NCBI RefSeq assembly: GCF_007922615.2
Contig: NZ_CP042301.2
Span: forward strand, 124,001-188,000
Source of the DNA: Nitratireductor mangrovi
GTDB taxonomy: Bacteria > Pseudomonadota > Alphaproteobacteria > Rhizobiales > Rhizobiaceae
Direction: 5' to 3'
Length of the DNA: 64,000 nucleotides
The translations under genes and the position numbers were made by a program. The notes under the pieces were generated by a model. The model did no database searches and was not told the origin of the DNA. It saw only the letters and a program-made list of their open reading frames with translations. Positions 39,324 through 48,805 of the stretch are shown here, in pieces; position 1 is the stretch's first letter, and the number at the start of each line of letters is the position of its first letter.

Positions 39324-39697
39324 CTTTTCCTTCCCAATGTTCTCGTTCTCGCGCCGACCGGCCCAAGCCCGTTGGCGGGTCCCCGTCGGCCGGCTGGAGA
39401 GGATTATGCAACACAACGCCTCCGGCTCCCGTGGACTGACCACGAAAGGCCTTGCCGGCTTGACCTGCCGGACGAGACAATTGATCTTTCCAGAAGACAG
39501 CGGCCAGCGTGGCTCGTCTTCCTCCCGGCGCGGGGGTTTCCCGCAGCCATTGTCCGCTCTTCCTCCCAGTACCGGACGGTGGCCTGACCTTGACGAAAGG
39601 TAGCTTGTCATGCGCAGTGCGGTCGGACCAGAAGCAATTGGTACGTAGCGAGCAGTTTCACATTCTTGAAAAAGACGATCGCTGGGAGGAGCGTTCG
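39324..39697. other. Divergent intergenic region between SDR and IclR genes
   Basis: 374 bp without a supportable gene. Ribosome sites for both flanking genes lie at its ends. It holds one copy of the 15-bp element at 39657-39671, 27 bp before the IclR start. I recognise no other structure. Confidence 0.6.
39657..39671 (-). promoter_or_regulatory. Candidate IclR-regulon operator, site 1
   Basis: On the minus strand it reads TTTCAAGAATGTGAA, one base away from site 4 (TTTCATGAATGTGAA). It lies 27 bp upstream of the IclR ATG, placed for autoregulation. The core is TTCA-N6-TGAA. Confidence 0.6.
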
Positions 39698-40477
39698 ATG
39701 CAGAATTCGCAGGTCAAGTCTGCCACGCGCGCAATCGAAATCCTTGAGTACTTCAAGCGTTTCAGACAGCCGCGCGCGATGTCGGAGATCGCCATCGCCC
39801 TCGGATATCCGCAATCAAGCGCGACAGTCCTGCTCAAGACGCTCGTCACGCTTGGCTATCTGAACTTCGACCGCAAGGAGAGGCTGTACTTCCCGACGCC
39901 CAAGGTGACGGCGCTCGGCGACTGGGTGCCGCGCGCGCTCTTTGGTTCCGGACGCGCACTCGAGGCGCTCCACGACGTGCACGCCGCGACAGGCGAGACA
40001 GTCTCCATCAACACTCGGAACGATGTTTACCTGCAATATGTCAAGATTATCCAGTCGGTGCACGCACTGCGCTTTCATGTCGACGAAGGCACGCTACGGC
40101 CACTCACGCAGTCGGCGGTCGGCTGGCTGCTTCTTTCTACCATGCCTGACGACAAGATCGACAATACCGTCCGGCGCGCCAACATTGCCACGCCACGGAA
40201 CACGGACCGCGTCAAGGTCTCGGACATGATGGATCGCGTGCGGGAAATTCGGCGGCAAGGCTATGCGTGGACCGAGAACATCCCATTCCTTGGCGGCGGG
40301 ACGGTATGCGTGCTGTTGCCGATAACCATCCAGAACCAGCCGGCCGCAATGGGGCTCGGCGGAGCTGCCGAACGCATACGGAAGAACCGGGAGCGATACC
40401 TGACCATCCTTCAGCGGGCCGCCAAGTCCGTCACGCCGAGTGATCCCTTCGACCAGCCGATCGACATCGAGCTCTGA
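39698..40477 (+). CDS. IclR-family transcriptional regulator of the catabolic block
   Basis: 259-aa regulator. Winged helix at about residues 5-65 (SATRAIEILEYF; MSEIAIALGYPQSSATVLLKTLVTLGYL) and an IclR effector domain at about 75-245 (INTRNDVYLQYVKIIQSVHALRF; AVGWLLLSTM; GYAWTENIPFLGGGTVCVLLPI). GGGAGGAG sits 6 bp before ATG 39698; the longer upstream frame is non-coding. It is the only gene on the plus strand inside the 31-48 kb block. A 15-bp element in its promoter recurs at 47110, 48856 and 52080, near the acyl-CoA and flavoenzyme genes, so it probably controls them. Confidence 0.88.
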   Translation: MQNSQVKSATRAIEILEYFKRFRQPRAMSEIAIALGYPQSSATVLLKTLVTLGYLNFDRKERLYFPTPKVTALGDWVPRALFGSGRALEALHDVHAATGETVSINTRNDVYLQYVKIIQSVHALRFHVDEGTLRPLTQSAVGWLLLSTMPDDKIDNTVRRANIATPRNTDRVKVSDMMDRVREIRRQGYAWTENIPFLGGGTVCVLLPITIQNQPAAMGLGGAAERIRKNRERYLTILQRAAKSVTPSDPFDQPIDIEL

Positions 40478-40504
40478 CGCTTGCAGCTGTGCTCCGAAGC
40501 GTCA
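40475..40504. terminator. Bidirectional hairpin spanning both convergent stop codons
   Basis: Perfect inverted repeat TGACGCTT ... AAGCGTCA with a 14-nt loop. Its left TGA is the stop of the IclR gene (40475-40477) and its right TCA is the stop of the convergent LivM gene (40502-40504). The layout suggests a shared terminator or RNA-end structure; no T-run is present. Confidence 0.5.
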
Positions 40505-41476
40505 GTGCGCTCGCGCCGGGCTAGCCGACTTGGCATCCGCTACGGACGCGCGCCTGCTGCGCAGGTAGCTCGAGAACGCGGAAAGTTCTCCAACAAACCC
40601 GCGGCGGAAGAAGACGATCACGACGAGCAGGATCACGCCCTGGCTGATCAGGGCCCACTCACCGAAGCCGGCAAGGTAGTCGTTGAGCAGGATGATGATG
40701 CCGGCACCAAAGATCGGCCCTGTTAATGTACCGAGGCCGCCGAGCAGCGTCATCAGGATGACCTCGGCCGAGATCGGCCAGGAGGCATCTGTGAGTGTCG
40801 CGAACTGATAGACGGTCGCCTTCATGCCGCCCGCCACGCCGGCCATGGTGGCCGATAGCACGAAGGCCAGCAGCTTGATGCGCTCGGGGTTGAAGCCGAG
40901 CGACTCGACCCGGGGCTGGTTGTCCCGAACCGCCTTCAGCACCTCTCCGTAGGGGGAGTGGACGATGCGGTAGTAGACAAAAACGCACAGAAGCGTCACC
41001 GCCAGCACGACATAATAGTAGGCGGTGTTGTCGGAGACGTCGAACAGGCCAAAGAGCGCGTTGCGCGGGATGGCCTGCATTCCGTCCTCGCCGCCGGTGA
41101 AGGACGATTGCAGGAAGATGAAATACACGAACTGCGAGAACGCCAACGTGATCATTGCGAACTGTATGCCTTGCCGCCGAATGGCCAGAAAACCGATCGC
41201 GAGGCCAAGCAGCCCGCTGAACGCGGCTCCGCACAAGATGGCAAGCTCCAGCGACAATGGTGTCGTCTTGAGGATGTGGCCAGTGATGTAGGCGGCACCA
41301 CCGAAGAACATTGCCTGGCCGAAGCACAACAGACCCGAATAGCCGAGCAGCAGATTGAACGAACAGGCGAACACCACGAAGCACAGGATAGTCATCAAGG
41401 TGACTGAATAGAAGTAGAGGGGCGCAACGAGAAGCAGCGCGACCGCAACCAGCGCGAAAAGAACGGGCACTCTCAT
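40502..41476 (-). CDS. HAAT-family ABC transporter permease, LivM-like
   Basis: 324-aa permease with about nine hydrophobic segments. LivM cues are FNLLLGYSGLLCFGQAMFFGGAAYI, the docking loop VHSPYGEVLKAVRDNQPRVESLGF and GGLGTLTGPIFGAGIIILLND. The ATG at 41476 shares a base with the stop of livH (TGATG); longer frames upstream only shadow livH. It is the last gene of the third Liv set (livG-livF-livH-livM, 43904 to 40502) and is convergent with the IclR gene. Confidence 0.92.
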   Translation of the reverse strand: MRVPVLFALVAVALLLVAPLYFYSVTLMTILCFVVFACSFNLLLGYSGLLCFGQAMFFGGAAYITGHILKTTPLSLELAILCGAAFSGLLGLAIGFLAIRRQGIQFAMITLAFSQFVYFIFLQSSFTGGEDGMQAIPRNALFGLFDVSDNTAYYYVVLAVTLLCVFVYYRIVHSPYGEVLKAVRDNQPRVESLGFNPERIKLLAFVLSATMAGVAGGMKATVYQFATLTDASWPISAEVILMTLLGGLGTLTGPIFGAGIIILLNDYLAGFGEWALISQGVILLVVIVFFRRGFVGELSAFSSYLRSRRASVADAKSASPARAH

Positions 41477-42357
41477 CAGTTTGCCTCCCGCCCGCTGAAG
41501 ATGCCTTGTGGACGCAGATAGAGCGCAACCGTCATGAAGAGGAATATTACCACGCTTGCGGCTTCCGGATAGAAGACCTTTGTCAGTCCTTCCACGACAC
41601 CAAGCATATACCCAGTCGCGACGGCGCCGATGATCGAGCTCATGCCGCCGATGACCACGACCGCAAAGACGACGATCATCAAGCTCGAGCCCATCGAGGG
41701 CGAAACCTGATAAATCGGCGCCGCGAGCACGCCGCAGAGACCGGCGAGCCCGACACCGAAGCCGTAGGTCAGTGTCATGAGCTTGGGCACGTTGATGCCG
41801 AACGTTTGTACGATCCGTGGATTCTCGTTGGCCGCACGCAGATAGGACCCGAGCCTGGTGTGGTCGATCAGCAGCCACGTGCCGACGCAGGTAATCACCG
41901 AGAAGACCACCACCCAGAGCCGGTAGTAGGGCATAAACATGAAGCCGAGATTCACGCCGCCGGGGATCGGATTGTCGTACGGCAGACCTGTCGACCCGTA
42001 GCGGATTCGTACCAGCCCCTCGACAATCAGCGCGACGGCATAGGTAGCGAGCAGGCTGTAGAGATGGTCGAGCCCCGCGAGCGGTCGCAAAAGGACGCGT
42101 TCGAGGAAGATGCCGAACAGCGCCACGGCGAAAGGCGCGAGGATGAGAGACGGCCAATAGCCGATGCCGAGATGGTTGAGCAGCAGCCAGGCGACGAACG
42201 CGCCCAGCATGTATTGAGCGCCATGAGTGAAGTTGATGACGTGCATCATGCCGAAGATGATGACGAGGCCCATGGACAGCATCGCGTAGAACGAGCCGTT
42301 GATAAGGCCGATCAGGACCTGTCCGAGGAGAAGCTGAATGCTGATGCCATCGAACAT
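41476..42357 (-). CDS. HAAT-family ABC transporter permease, LivH-like
   Basis: 293-aa permease, normal LivH length. It begins LLGQVLIGLINGSFYAMLSMGLVIIFGMMHVINFTHGAQYM (quoted in part only to show the family start), carries the docking loop DHTRLGSYLRAANENPRIVQTFGI, and ends LYLRPQGIFSGREAN. It starts 4 bp after the LivF gene and overlaps LivM by one base, so the four transporter genes are tightly coupled. Confidence 0.92.
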   Translation of the reverse strand: MFDGISIQLLLGQVLIGLINGSFYAMLSMGLVIIFGMMHVINFTHGAQYMLGAFVAWLLLNHLGIGYWPSLILAPFAVALFGIFLERVLLRPLAGLDHLYSLLATYAVALIVEGLVRIRYGSTGLPYDNPIPGGVNLGFMFMPYYRLWVVVFSVITCVGTWLLIDHTRLGSYLRAANENPRIVQTFGINVPKLMTLTYGFGVGLAGLCGVLAAPIYQVSPSMGSSLMIVVFAVVVIGGMSSIIGAVATGYMLGVVEGLTKVFYPEAASVVIFLFMTVALYLRPQGIFSGREAN

Positions 42358-42361
42358 GTGC

Positions 42362-43108
42362 TCACACCCCCAGGTAGGATTTCACGCGGCCCATATCCGC
42401 CGCCAGTTCGGCATTGGTCATGACGTCGACCACCTTTCCGTTCTCGACTACGACGTGCCGGTCGGCGACGAGGCGAGCGAAATGCAGGTTTTGCTCGACC
42501 AGGATGATGGTGAACCCACGGGCCTTGAGACGTTTGATGATCTCGCCGATCTCCTTGACGATGACCGGCGCAAGCCCCTCGCTCGGTTCGTCGAGAAGAA
42601 GCAGGCGCGCCCCTGTCCGCAATATTCGGGCGATCGCGAGCATTTGCTGCTCGCCGCCGGAGAGCTTGGTACCCTGGCTCGCCGAGCGTGCCTTGAGATT
42701 TGGGAAAGTCTCGAATAGCTCCGTCTCGGTCATGCCCCCCGACTTCAGCACAGGCGGCAGAAAGAGGTTCTCCTTGACCGACAGCGAGGAAAAGATTGCG
42801 CGCTCTTCCGGGCAGTAGCCGATGCCGAGCCGAGCGATCTCGAAAGGCCGCATGCCAATGAGATCGCGACCTTCGAACCGGATTGCGCCGGTCCGCTTCT
42901 GGAGTAGTCCGACGATCGAGCGTAGTGTGGTCGTCTTGCCCGCACCGTTGCGGCCGATTAGCGTCAGGAGCTCCCCTGGACGCACATCGAAGCTCATGCC
43001 GTGCAAGACGCGCGACTCGGCGTACCACGCACTCAGGTCGCAAACGTCGAGACTAGGTGCTGCGGCTTCCGGCTCCGCCGGGGCGAGCGCTTGAGCCGCC
43101 CTATTCAT
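42362..43108 (-). CDS. HAAT-family ABC transporter ATP-binding protein, LivF-like
   Basis: 248-aa LivF-type ATPase. Walker A is GRNGAGKTT, the signature LSGGEQQMLAIARIL, Walker B LLLLDEPSEGLAP, and the switch region LVEQNLHFARL. GGGAGG precedes ATG 43108, which overlaps the LivG gene by 8 nt. An N-terminal leader of about 25 Ala/Pro/Glu-rich residues precedes the ATPase domain. A longer in-frame start inside livG is not supported. Confidence 0.92.
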   Translation of the reverse strand: MNRAAQALAPAEPEAAAPSLDVCDLSAWYAESRVLHGMSFDVRPGELLTLIGRNGAGKTTTLRSIVGLLQKRTGAIRFEGRDLIGMRPFEIARLGIGYCPEERAIFSSLSVKENLFLPPVLKSGGMTETELFETFPNLKARSASQGTKLSGGEQQMLAIARILRTGARLLLLDEPSEGLAPVIVKEIGEIIKRLKARGFTIILVEQNLHFARLVADRHVVVENGKVVDVMTNAELAADMGRVKSYLGV

Positions 43109-43904
43109 CGATACCTCCCATATAGGCTTCGACAACCCTCGGATCGTTCGACACGTCCTCGTAGGTGCCTTCCGCGAGGACTTCACCATGCTGAAGAACG
43201 GTAATCCTGTCGCACAGCGTCGAGACCACCGAGAGATTGTGCTCCACCAGGAGGATCGTCCGACCCACAGCGACCTGCTTGATCAGCTCCGTGATCGGCT
43301 CGACATCCTCGTGACCCATGCCCGCCGTGGGCTCGTCAAGCAGCATGACGCGCGGTTCGAGCGCAAGCGTCGTCGCAATCTCGAGCGCCCGCTTCCTACC
43401 ATAAGAGAGAGCTGCGGCAGGGCTGTCGCGATCGTCCTGGATTCCGACCTGCTCGAGCAGTTCCTCGGCCCGCCCGTTAAGAGTGGAAATGGCGCGCAAG
43501 GATCGCCAGAAATGGTAGCCTGAACCGTGGGATGATTGCAGAGCCACGCGGACATTTTCCAGCACCGTCAGATGCGGGAAGATAGCCGATATCTGAAAGG
43601 AGCGAACGAGCCCGCGTCGTGCTACCTCGGACGTCCGCAGCCGGGAAATATCCTCGCCATCGAGCAGGATACGCCCTCTGGTCGGCGTCAGGGTCTTCGT
43701 CAGAAGATTGAAGCAGGTGGTCTTGCCCGCGCCGTTCGGTCCGATGAGCGCATGGATGGAGCCACGCCGGACCGCGAGGTTCACGTCCTTCACGGCCGCA
43801 AAACCACCAAAGACCTTTGTCAGCCCTTCGCCGACGAGCGCATCGCCGGCAATATCGCTGGCGAACACCGCGCCTGGAGGCGCGACGGCGGCATTGGTCC
43901 CCAT
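43101..43904 (-). CDS. HAAT-family ABC transporter ATP-binding protein, LivG-like
   Basis: 267-aa LivG-type ATPase: Walker A GPNGAGKTT, the LivG insertion LVRSFQISAIFPHLTVLENVRVALQ, signature-region LSYGRKRALEIATTLAL, Walker B VMLLDEPTAGMG and VEHNLSVVSTL. GGGAGGAGAAC precedes ATG 43904. It opens the transporter part of the minus-strand run and follows the acyl-CoA dehydrogenase gene by 37 bp, so uptake and acyl-CoA oxidation are likely co-transcribed. Confidence 0.92.
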   Translation of the reverse strand: MGTNAAVAPPGAVFASDIAGDALVGEGLTKVFGGFAAVKDVNLAVRRGSIHALIGPNGAGKTTCFNLLTKTLTPTRGRILLDGEDISRLRTSEVARRGLVRSFQISAIFPHLTVLENVRVALQSSHGSGYHFWRSLRAISTLNGRAEELLEQVGIQDDRDSPAAALSYGRKRALEIATTLALEPRVMLLDEPTAGMGHEDVEPITELIKQVAVGRTILLVEHNLSVVSTLCDRITVLQHGEVLAEGTYEDVSNDPRVVEAYMGGIDE

Positions 43905-43941
43905 GTTCTCCTCCCTGGCACCGCGCTTCGCGCGGCCTTCG

Positions 43942-45093
43942 TCAACTCGGCAGTTTCAGGACAGCCTTCGCGAGGATGTTCTTCTGGATCTCGTTCGACC
44001 CGCCAAAGATCGCCGGCGCACGGGAATCAAGAAACAGATTCATCGCGTCCACATGGCCGTTGCCGGCTTCGATATCGTCGAAAAACCGCGCGTCCTCGCC
44101 CGCCAGGGTCAGCGTTTCCTCGGTGATGCGCTGGTAGAGTTCGGTGGTGAAAATCTTCAGCACCGAGACGTCCGCACCGAGTTCCCCGCCGTCGCGCAAC
44201 ACCTTGGCGAAGCGCTCGAAGGCGGAGCCGAGATCGTAGAGATCGAGCCGGTGCCGGGCGTAGCGCGAGCGAAACGCCGGGTCGTCGAAGGCACCCCGGG
44301 CCTGAGCGAGCTTTTCCAGGCGTTCGATGGCGATTTCCGGCCGGGTTGGCGCGCCCAGAAAGATGCGCTCGTGACCGAGCACGGACTTCGCGACGTTCCA
44401 GCCCTGATCGACCTCGCCGACGACGTTCTCGACCGGCACCCGTACTTCGTCGAAGAAGACCTCACAGAAGTCGGTCTCGCCGCGCAGATTGGCGATCGGG
44501 CGGACCGTCACACCAGGCGACGTCATGTCGATGAGGAGAACGGTGATGCCCCTCTGCCGCACCTTCTCGTCACGGCTGGTGCGCACCAGCGCGAAAATCC
44601 AGTTGGCGCAATGGGCAAGCGTTGTCCAGATCTTCTGGCCGTTGACGACGAAGTCCTCGCCGTCGCGGAGCGCGGCCGTGCGTAGGCTGGCGAGGTCCGA
44701 GCCGGCGCCAGGTTCCGAATAGCCCTGGCACCAGACGTGTTCGCCGGAGAGGATGCGCGGAAGATAGTACGCCTTCTGCTCTTCCGTACCGTGCTCGAGC
44801 AGTAGCGGACCAATGAGACCGATGCCGTGATCGGGAATACGCGGGCAGCCGAGCCGCCCCCATTCCTCGACATAGATCATGTGCTTGGCGGGCGAGAGGC
44901 CCATACCGCCATGCTCGACCGGCCAGACCGGTGCCAGCCAGCCCTCTTCCGCGAGCGCGTGGTACCAGACGGCTACCTCGTCGAAGAGCGGCCGCTGCTT
45001 GCGCATGAAGCGTAGGTCCGCCGGCAGCCGCCGTTCCACCAGATCGTGGAAGGCGTCGCGGAAGGCGTCATCGGAGAGAGCGTTCCAGTCCAT
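43942..45093 (-). CDS. Acyl-CoA dehydrogenase (first of two)
   Basis: 383-aa flavoprotein of the acyl-CoA dehydrogenase family. The FAD-binding segment is CQGYSEPGAGSDLASLRTAA, followed by VNGQKIWTTLAHCANWIFALVRT, and the C-terminal SNEIQKNILAKAVLKLPS is typical of the FadE/AcdA-like group active on CoA esters of branched, cyclic or bile-acid-type side chains. ATG 45093 was chosen, with AAGGCGGGGG upstream; GTG 45108, overlapping the hydratase stop, is possible. It lies between the hydratase and LivG genes. Together with the dehydrogenase at 45897 it may form a heteromeric enzyme, as many actinobacterial pairs do. Confidence 0.88.
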   Translation of the reverse strand: MDWNALSDDAFRDAFHDLVERRLPADLRFMRKQRPLFDEVAVWYHALAEEGWLAPVWPVEHGGMGLSPAKHMIYVEEWGRLGCPRIPDHGIGLIGPLLLEHGTEEQKAYYLPRILSGEHVWCQGYSEPGAGSDLASLRTAALRDGEDFVVNGQKIWTTLAHCANWIFALVRTSRDEKVRQRGITVLLIDMTSPGVTVRPIANLRGETDFCEVFFDEVRVPVENVVGEVDQGWNVAKSVLGHERIFLGAPTRPEIAIERLEKLAQARGAFDDPAFRSRYARHRLDLYDLGSAFERFAKVLRDGGELGADVSVLKIFTTELYQRITEETLTLAGEDARFFDDIEAGNGHVDAMNLFLDSRAPAIFGGSNEIQKNILAKAVLKLPS

Positions 45094-45104
45094 GGCCCCC
45101 GCCT

Positions 45105-45881
45105 TCACACCGTGTCCTTGAAGACGGCCGGGCGCTTCTCGACGAAGGCGCGCATGGCCTCCTTGGAATCCTCGTGCCGGGTCATCTCGACTGTCAGGTT
45201 CTGCTCGAAGCGATAGCCGTCGCGCAGCGGCATGTGCTCGACTGTGTTGATGGCCCGCTTGGCGAGGCTGAGCGCCTTCGGGCTCTTGGAGGCGATGGTG
45301 CGGGCGATCGCCATCGCCTCGTCCATCAGCTTGTCGAGCGGCACGCAGGCCTCGACGATGCCGCGCCGGTAGAGTTCTTCCGCCGGCACGCGATAGCCCG
45401 TCAGGATCATACGGCGCGCGAGGGATTTCGGGAACAGCGTCATCGTGTGCCGCGCTCCGCCCATCAGGCCGATGTCGATCTCAGGCAGGCCGAAGACGGC
45501 GTTTTCGGAGGCCAGGATGATGTCCGCGGCGTAGATGGGGCCGAGGCCCGCGCCGAGCGCGGGGCCGTTGACGGCTGCGATCACCGGCTTGTTGCACTCC
45601 ATGATGCAGTTCGACACCTCACGCGTGCGGCGCAGATGGCGATAGGTCTCGCCCTTGATGTCGCCGACGGCCTGCCGGTTCTTGATGTCGGCGCCGGCGG
45701 AGAAGATCTTCTCGCGGCCGGTGATGACGATGCAGCGGACCTCGGGCGTATCGTTGAGTTCATCGAACACCTCGATCAACTCGTCGGAGAAGTCGCGTGA
45801 ATAGGCGTTGACAGGCGGGTTGTCCAATTTGACGACTGCGATACGGTCCTCGATCGTCACCTTGATGAGCTTGTTCTGCAA
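45105..45881 (-). CDS. Enoyl-CoA hydratase/isomerase family protein
   Basis: 258-aa crotonase-fold enzyme. The oxyanion-hole segments are REKIFSAGADIKNRQAVGD and AVNGPALGAGLGPIYAADIILASENAVFGLPEIDIGL. The start is TTG 45881 with GGGAGG 5 bp upstream. It lies between two acyl-CoA dehydrogenases, so hydration of the enoyl-CoA made by them is the simplest role. It could instead act in ring cleavage or isomerisation as some crotonases do. The catalytic glutamate pair of classical hydratases is not obvious at the second position (EID), so the mechanism is unsettled. Confidence 0.88.
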   Translation of the reverse strand: MQNKLIKVTIEDRIAVVKLDNPPVNAYSRDFSDELIEVFDELNDTPEVRCIVITGREKIFSAGADIKNRQAVGDIKGETYRHLRRTREVSNCIMECNKPVIAAVNGPALGAGLGPIYAADIILASENAVFGLPEIDIGLMGGARHTMTLFPKSLARRMILTGYRVPAEELYRRGIVEACVPLDKLMDEAMAIARTIASKSPKALSLAKRAINTVEHMPLRDGYRFEQNLTVEMTRHEDSKEAMRAFVEKRPAVFKDTV

Positions 45882-45896
45882 ATGGTCCTCCCTGCC

Positions 45897-47018
45897 TCAG
45901 GCGGCGCGTTCCAGATTGACGAATTCGAGCCGAAGATCCTCAGGCTGCCCAAGCGTTGCGTTGAGGCTGGTCGCCCGCTTCAGGTAGAGCCCGATGTCGC
46001 ATTCGTCGGTAAAGCCCATCGCGCCGTGGAGGTGCACGGCACGTCGGCAGATCGAAATGGCCGCGTCCCCCGCGCGTGCCTTCGCCGCCAAGACCGCCAT
46101 CTGTGCTGCGCGCGCATCGCCAAGCGCCATCGTGTCGACAGCATTGACGACTGCTGCGCAGGCGAATTCTGCGTCGGTCCACATGTCGACCAGGCGATGC
46201 TGGATGACCTGGAAGCTCGCGATGGGCTTCCCGAACTGAACACGTCCCCTGGTGTAGTCGATCGTGATTTCGACCGCGCGTGAACCGAGCCCGGCGAGTT
46301 CGGCTGCCAGCGCCACGCGTGCGTGGAGCACGGGCTCGTCGAGCAGGCTGTTCGGCGAGGAGGCCTCCGCGATGAGCGATTCAGCGGGAAGCGCGCACTG
46401 ATCAAAGCGGATCGTCCCGATGGCCGCACCGTCGACGCCGGGTGCCGTCTCCACCGAAAGACCCGCAATGCCGACGGGCACCGAGAACAGCCCTGCACCG
46501 TCGGGCGTTTCGGCGACGACAAGGAAGTCCGTCGCCGAAAGGGCAAAATCGACATGACGTTTGGCTCCCGAAAGCGTGAAGCCACCGCCTGTCGCAGTGC
46601 GCGCCACCGTCGCGCGACCATGCATATCCATCCACGCGGGTGCGAGCACGAGGTTGCCGTCGACGAGGCCTGATGCCAGCCGATCCCGTTCCGCCGACTG
46701 TGCCGCCTGGCCGAGCAGACATGAGGACAGAACAGCCGAAGTCGCGATCGGTTCGCTGACCAGAGCCCGCCCGAGCGCTTCGCTCAGCGCGACCTGTTCG
46801 GCAAGCGTCAATCCCGCGCCGCCGAGATCTTCGGGCAACAGAATGCCTGTCCAGCCGGCCTCGGCCATGGCTTGCCACAATGCTGCGTCCCCGTCGCGGC
46901 CACCGGCCCGCTTGGCGCGCACCGATGCCGGGCCGGGAAACCGTGAGGCGAGCGTTGCTACGCTGTCGCGCAGCATCGCCACGGTCCCGTCAGGATCGTC
47001 GAGTACGGCTTGCGGCAT
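45897..47018 (-). CDS. Acyl-CoA dehydrogenase (second)
   Basis: 373-aa acyl-CoA dehydrogenase, more divergent than its partner. The N-terminal helical domain contains WTGILLPEDLGGAGLTLAEQVALSEALGRA and the C-terminal part AELAGLGSRAVEITIDYTRGRVQFGKPIASFQVIQHRLVDM (shortened), with HGAMGFTDECDIGLYLKRA. ATG 47018 is 4 bp from AGGGAGG; ATG 47021 is too close. A candidate operator lies about 92 bp upstream at 47110. Its short N-terminus and missing FAD-contact motifs resemble the second subunit of heteromeric acyl-CoA dehydrogenases, so it may pair with the 43942 protein. Confidence 0.85.
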   Translation of the reverse strand: MPQAVLDDPDGTVAMLRDSVATLASRFPGPASVRAKRAGGRDGDAALWQAMAEAGWTGILLPEDLGGAGLTLAEQVALSEALGRALVSEPIATSAVLSSCLLGQAAQSAERDRLASGLVDGNLVLAPAWMDMHGRATVARTATGGGFTLSGAKRHVDFALSATDFLVVAETPDGAGLFSVPVGIAGLSVETAPGVDGAAIGTIRFDQCALPAESLIAEASSPNSLLDEPVLHARVALAAELAGLGSRAVEITIDYTRGRVQFGKPIASFQVIQHRLVDMWTDAEFACAAVVNAVDTMALGDARAAQMAVLAAKARAGDAAISICRRAVHLHGAMGFTDECDIGLYLKRATSLNATLGQPEDLRLEFVNLERAA

Positions 47019-47109
47019 CATTCCTCCCTGATCCGGCAATCGTGGACTTGCACATGACGGTAGGTGATGGGCGGTCGCTGCACAACGACAACACGGAACT
47101 GCAAACCTC

Positions 47110-47124
47110 TTTCATGGATGTGAA
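47110..47124 (+). promoter_or_regulatory. Candidate IclR-regulon operator, site 2
   Basis: TTTCATGGATGTGAA, about 92 bp upstream of the second acyl-CoA dehydrogenase gene and overlapping the last codons of the ligase gene. It shares 14 of 15 bases with both site 3 and site 4. Confidence 0.6.
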
Positions 47125-48758
47125 GCATCAGGGGCGAGGACGTGGTTGCGGTACTGTTCACGCAGCTTGGTCTTCTGCAGCTTCCCGGTCGCCGTGTGAG
47201 GGAGTTCCTCGGCGAAGACGATGTCGTCCGGCAGCCACCATTTCGCCACCCGGCTCGATAGAAACCTCATCAGTTCCTGATGGTCGGGCATGCTACCGGG
47301 CCTGGGCACGACGATCATGAGCGGCCGCTCCTGCCATTTCGCATGGTGAATGCCGATCACCGCCGCCTCGGCCACGTCCGGATGGGCGACCGCGGCGTTC
47401 TCCAGATCGATCGACGAAATCCATTCGCCGCCCGACTTGATAACATCCTTCGAACGGTCGGTCAGTTGTACGTAGCCGTCGGCATCGATCTTTGCGACGT
47501 CCCCGGTGGGGAACCAGCCGTCGGCGTCCAGCACTTCTCCGCCCTCGCCTCTGAAATAGCCCGCAGCGACCCACGGACCCCGTACGACCAGGTCGCCGGC
47601 TTTCGACCCGTCATGTGCGAGGGGTTCGCCGTCCTCGCCACGGATCCTCAACTCCACACCGTAGATCGCGCGACCCTGCCTGACCTGAACGTCCGATTGG
47701 TCGTCATCCGACAGGCTGATGTGCTTAGGCAGCAGGTTGCCGATGGTGGCGAGAGGACTGGTCTCGCTCATGCCCCAGGCATGGATGACGAAAACACCGA
47801 GATCACGCCGGAAACGTTCGATGATCGCACGTGGCGCGGCAGATCCGCCGATGACCACGCGCTCCAGCTTCAGACCGGCGAGGTCGAGGCCCGGTGTCTC
47901 GTCTATATGCTTGAAGAAACCGAGCCAGACCGTCGGCACGCCAAGGGAAAAGTTGCAGGCCTCTGCTACCGCGAGTTCAAACAGGCTTCTGCCGTCGAGG
48001 TGCGGTCCCGGTAGCGCGAGTTTCGCGCCACACATCGCGGAGGCATAGGGGATGCCCCAGGCGTTTACGTGGAAGAGCGGCACAACCAGAAGCACGCTGT
48101 CGGCGCTCGACAGCCTCAGTCCATCGGCTGCACAAGCCGCGAAGGAGTGCAGAACGGTGGAGCGGTGGGAGTACAGTACCCCTTTGGGATTACCCGTCGT
48201 TCCTGACGTATAACAAAGCGACGAGGCGGAACGTTCATCGAACTGGGGCCAAATCAGCTCGTCCGTCTCTTTCTCGACGAGCGCCTCGTAAGCCTCGCAA
48301 CCGGCAAGATCTTCTTCGAGATTTGCCGTGTCCGTCATTGCAACGAAATGCTCGATCTTCACGAGACTGGGGCGGAGGTTTGTCACCAGTCCGGTGAATG
48401 TGATGTCGAAGAACAGTACCCGGCTTTCGGCGTGGTTGAGGATATAGTCGATCTGCTCGGGAAACAGGCGTGGGTTGACCGTGTGCAGGACGGCCCCGAT
48501 TCCCGACACGGCGAAATACAGCTCGAGATGCCGGTGTGTGTTCCAAGCTAAGGTGGCGACCCTGTCTCCCGCCTGAACGCCGAGCCGCCGCAACGCATTG
48601 GCAAGCTTTGCGGCCCGCGAGCGGACTTGCGCCCAGTTTGTTCGGACGATCGGCCCCTCGCAAGTGCGGCTGACGATCTCGACCTCGGGATGGTAGCGCG
48701 CGGCGTGTTCGATCAGCCCGGAAACCAGAAGCTGCCTGTCCTGCATCAAACCGTGCAT
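47112..48758 (-). CDS. Medium/long-chain acyl-CoA ligase (AMP-forming, AlkK-like)
   Basis: 548-aa ANL-superfamily ligase. The P-loop is [10 protein letters not shown] (residues 184-193), followed by [50 protein letters not shown] (shortened) and the A10 lysine in [15 protein letters not shown]. AlkK-type enzymes activate medium-chain fatty acids in alkane and terpene routes. GGGAGG precedes ATG 48758; longer upstream frames reach the divergent promoter. It is first in the run ligase-dehydrogenase-hydratase-dehydrogenase-transporter. Likely substrate: the acid made after ring opening. Confidence 0.88.
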   Translation of the reverse strand: MHGLMQDRQLLVSGLIEHAARYHPEVEIVSRTCEGPIVRTNWAQVRSRAAKLANALRRLGVQAGDRVATLAWNTHRHLELYFAVSGIGAVLHTVNPRLFPEQIDYILNHAESRVLFFDITFTGLVTNLRPSLVKIEHFVAMTDTANLEEDLAGCEAYEALVEKETDELIWPQFDERSASSLCYTSGTTGNPKGVLYSHRSTVLHSFAACAADGLRLSSADSVLLVVPLFHVNAWGIPYASAMCGAKLALPGPHLDGRSLFELAVAEACNFSLGVPTVWLGFFKHIDETPGLDLAGLKLERVVIGGSAAPRAIIERFRRDLGVFVIHAWGMSETSPLATIGNLLPKHISLSDDDQSDVQVRQGRAIYGVELRIRGEDGEPLAHDGSKAGDLVVRGPWVAAGYFRGEGGEVLDADGWFPTGDVAKIDADGYVQLTDRSKDVIKSGGEWISSIDLENAAVAHPDVAEAAVIGIHHAKWQERPLMIVVPRPGSMPDHQELMRFLSSRVAKWWLPDDIVFAEELPHTATGKLQKTKLREQYRNHVLAPDASHP

Positions 48759-48805
48759 GGTCAAATCCTCCCGATCGGCCACCCCTCTAGGCCAAGGCGA
48801 CAAAT

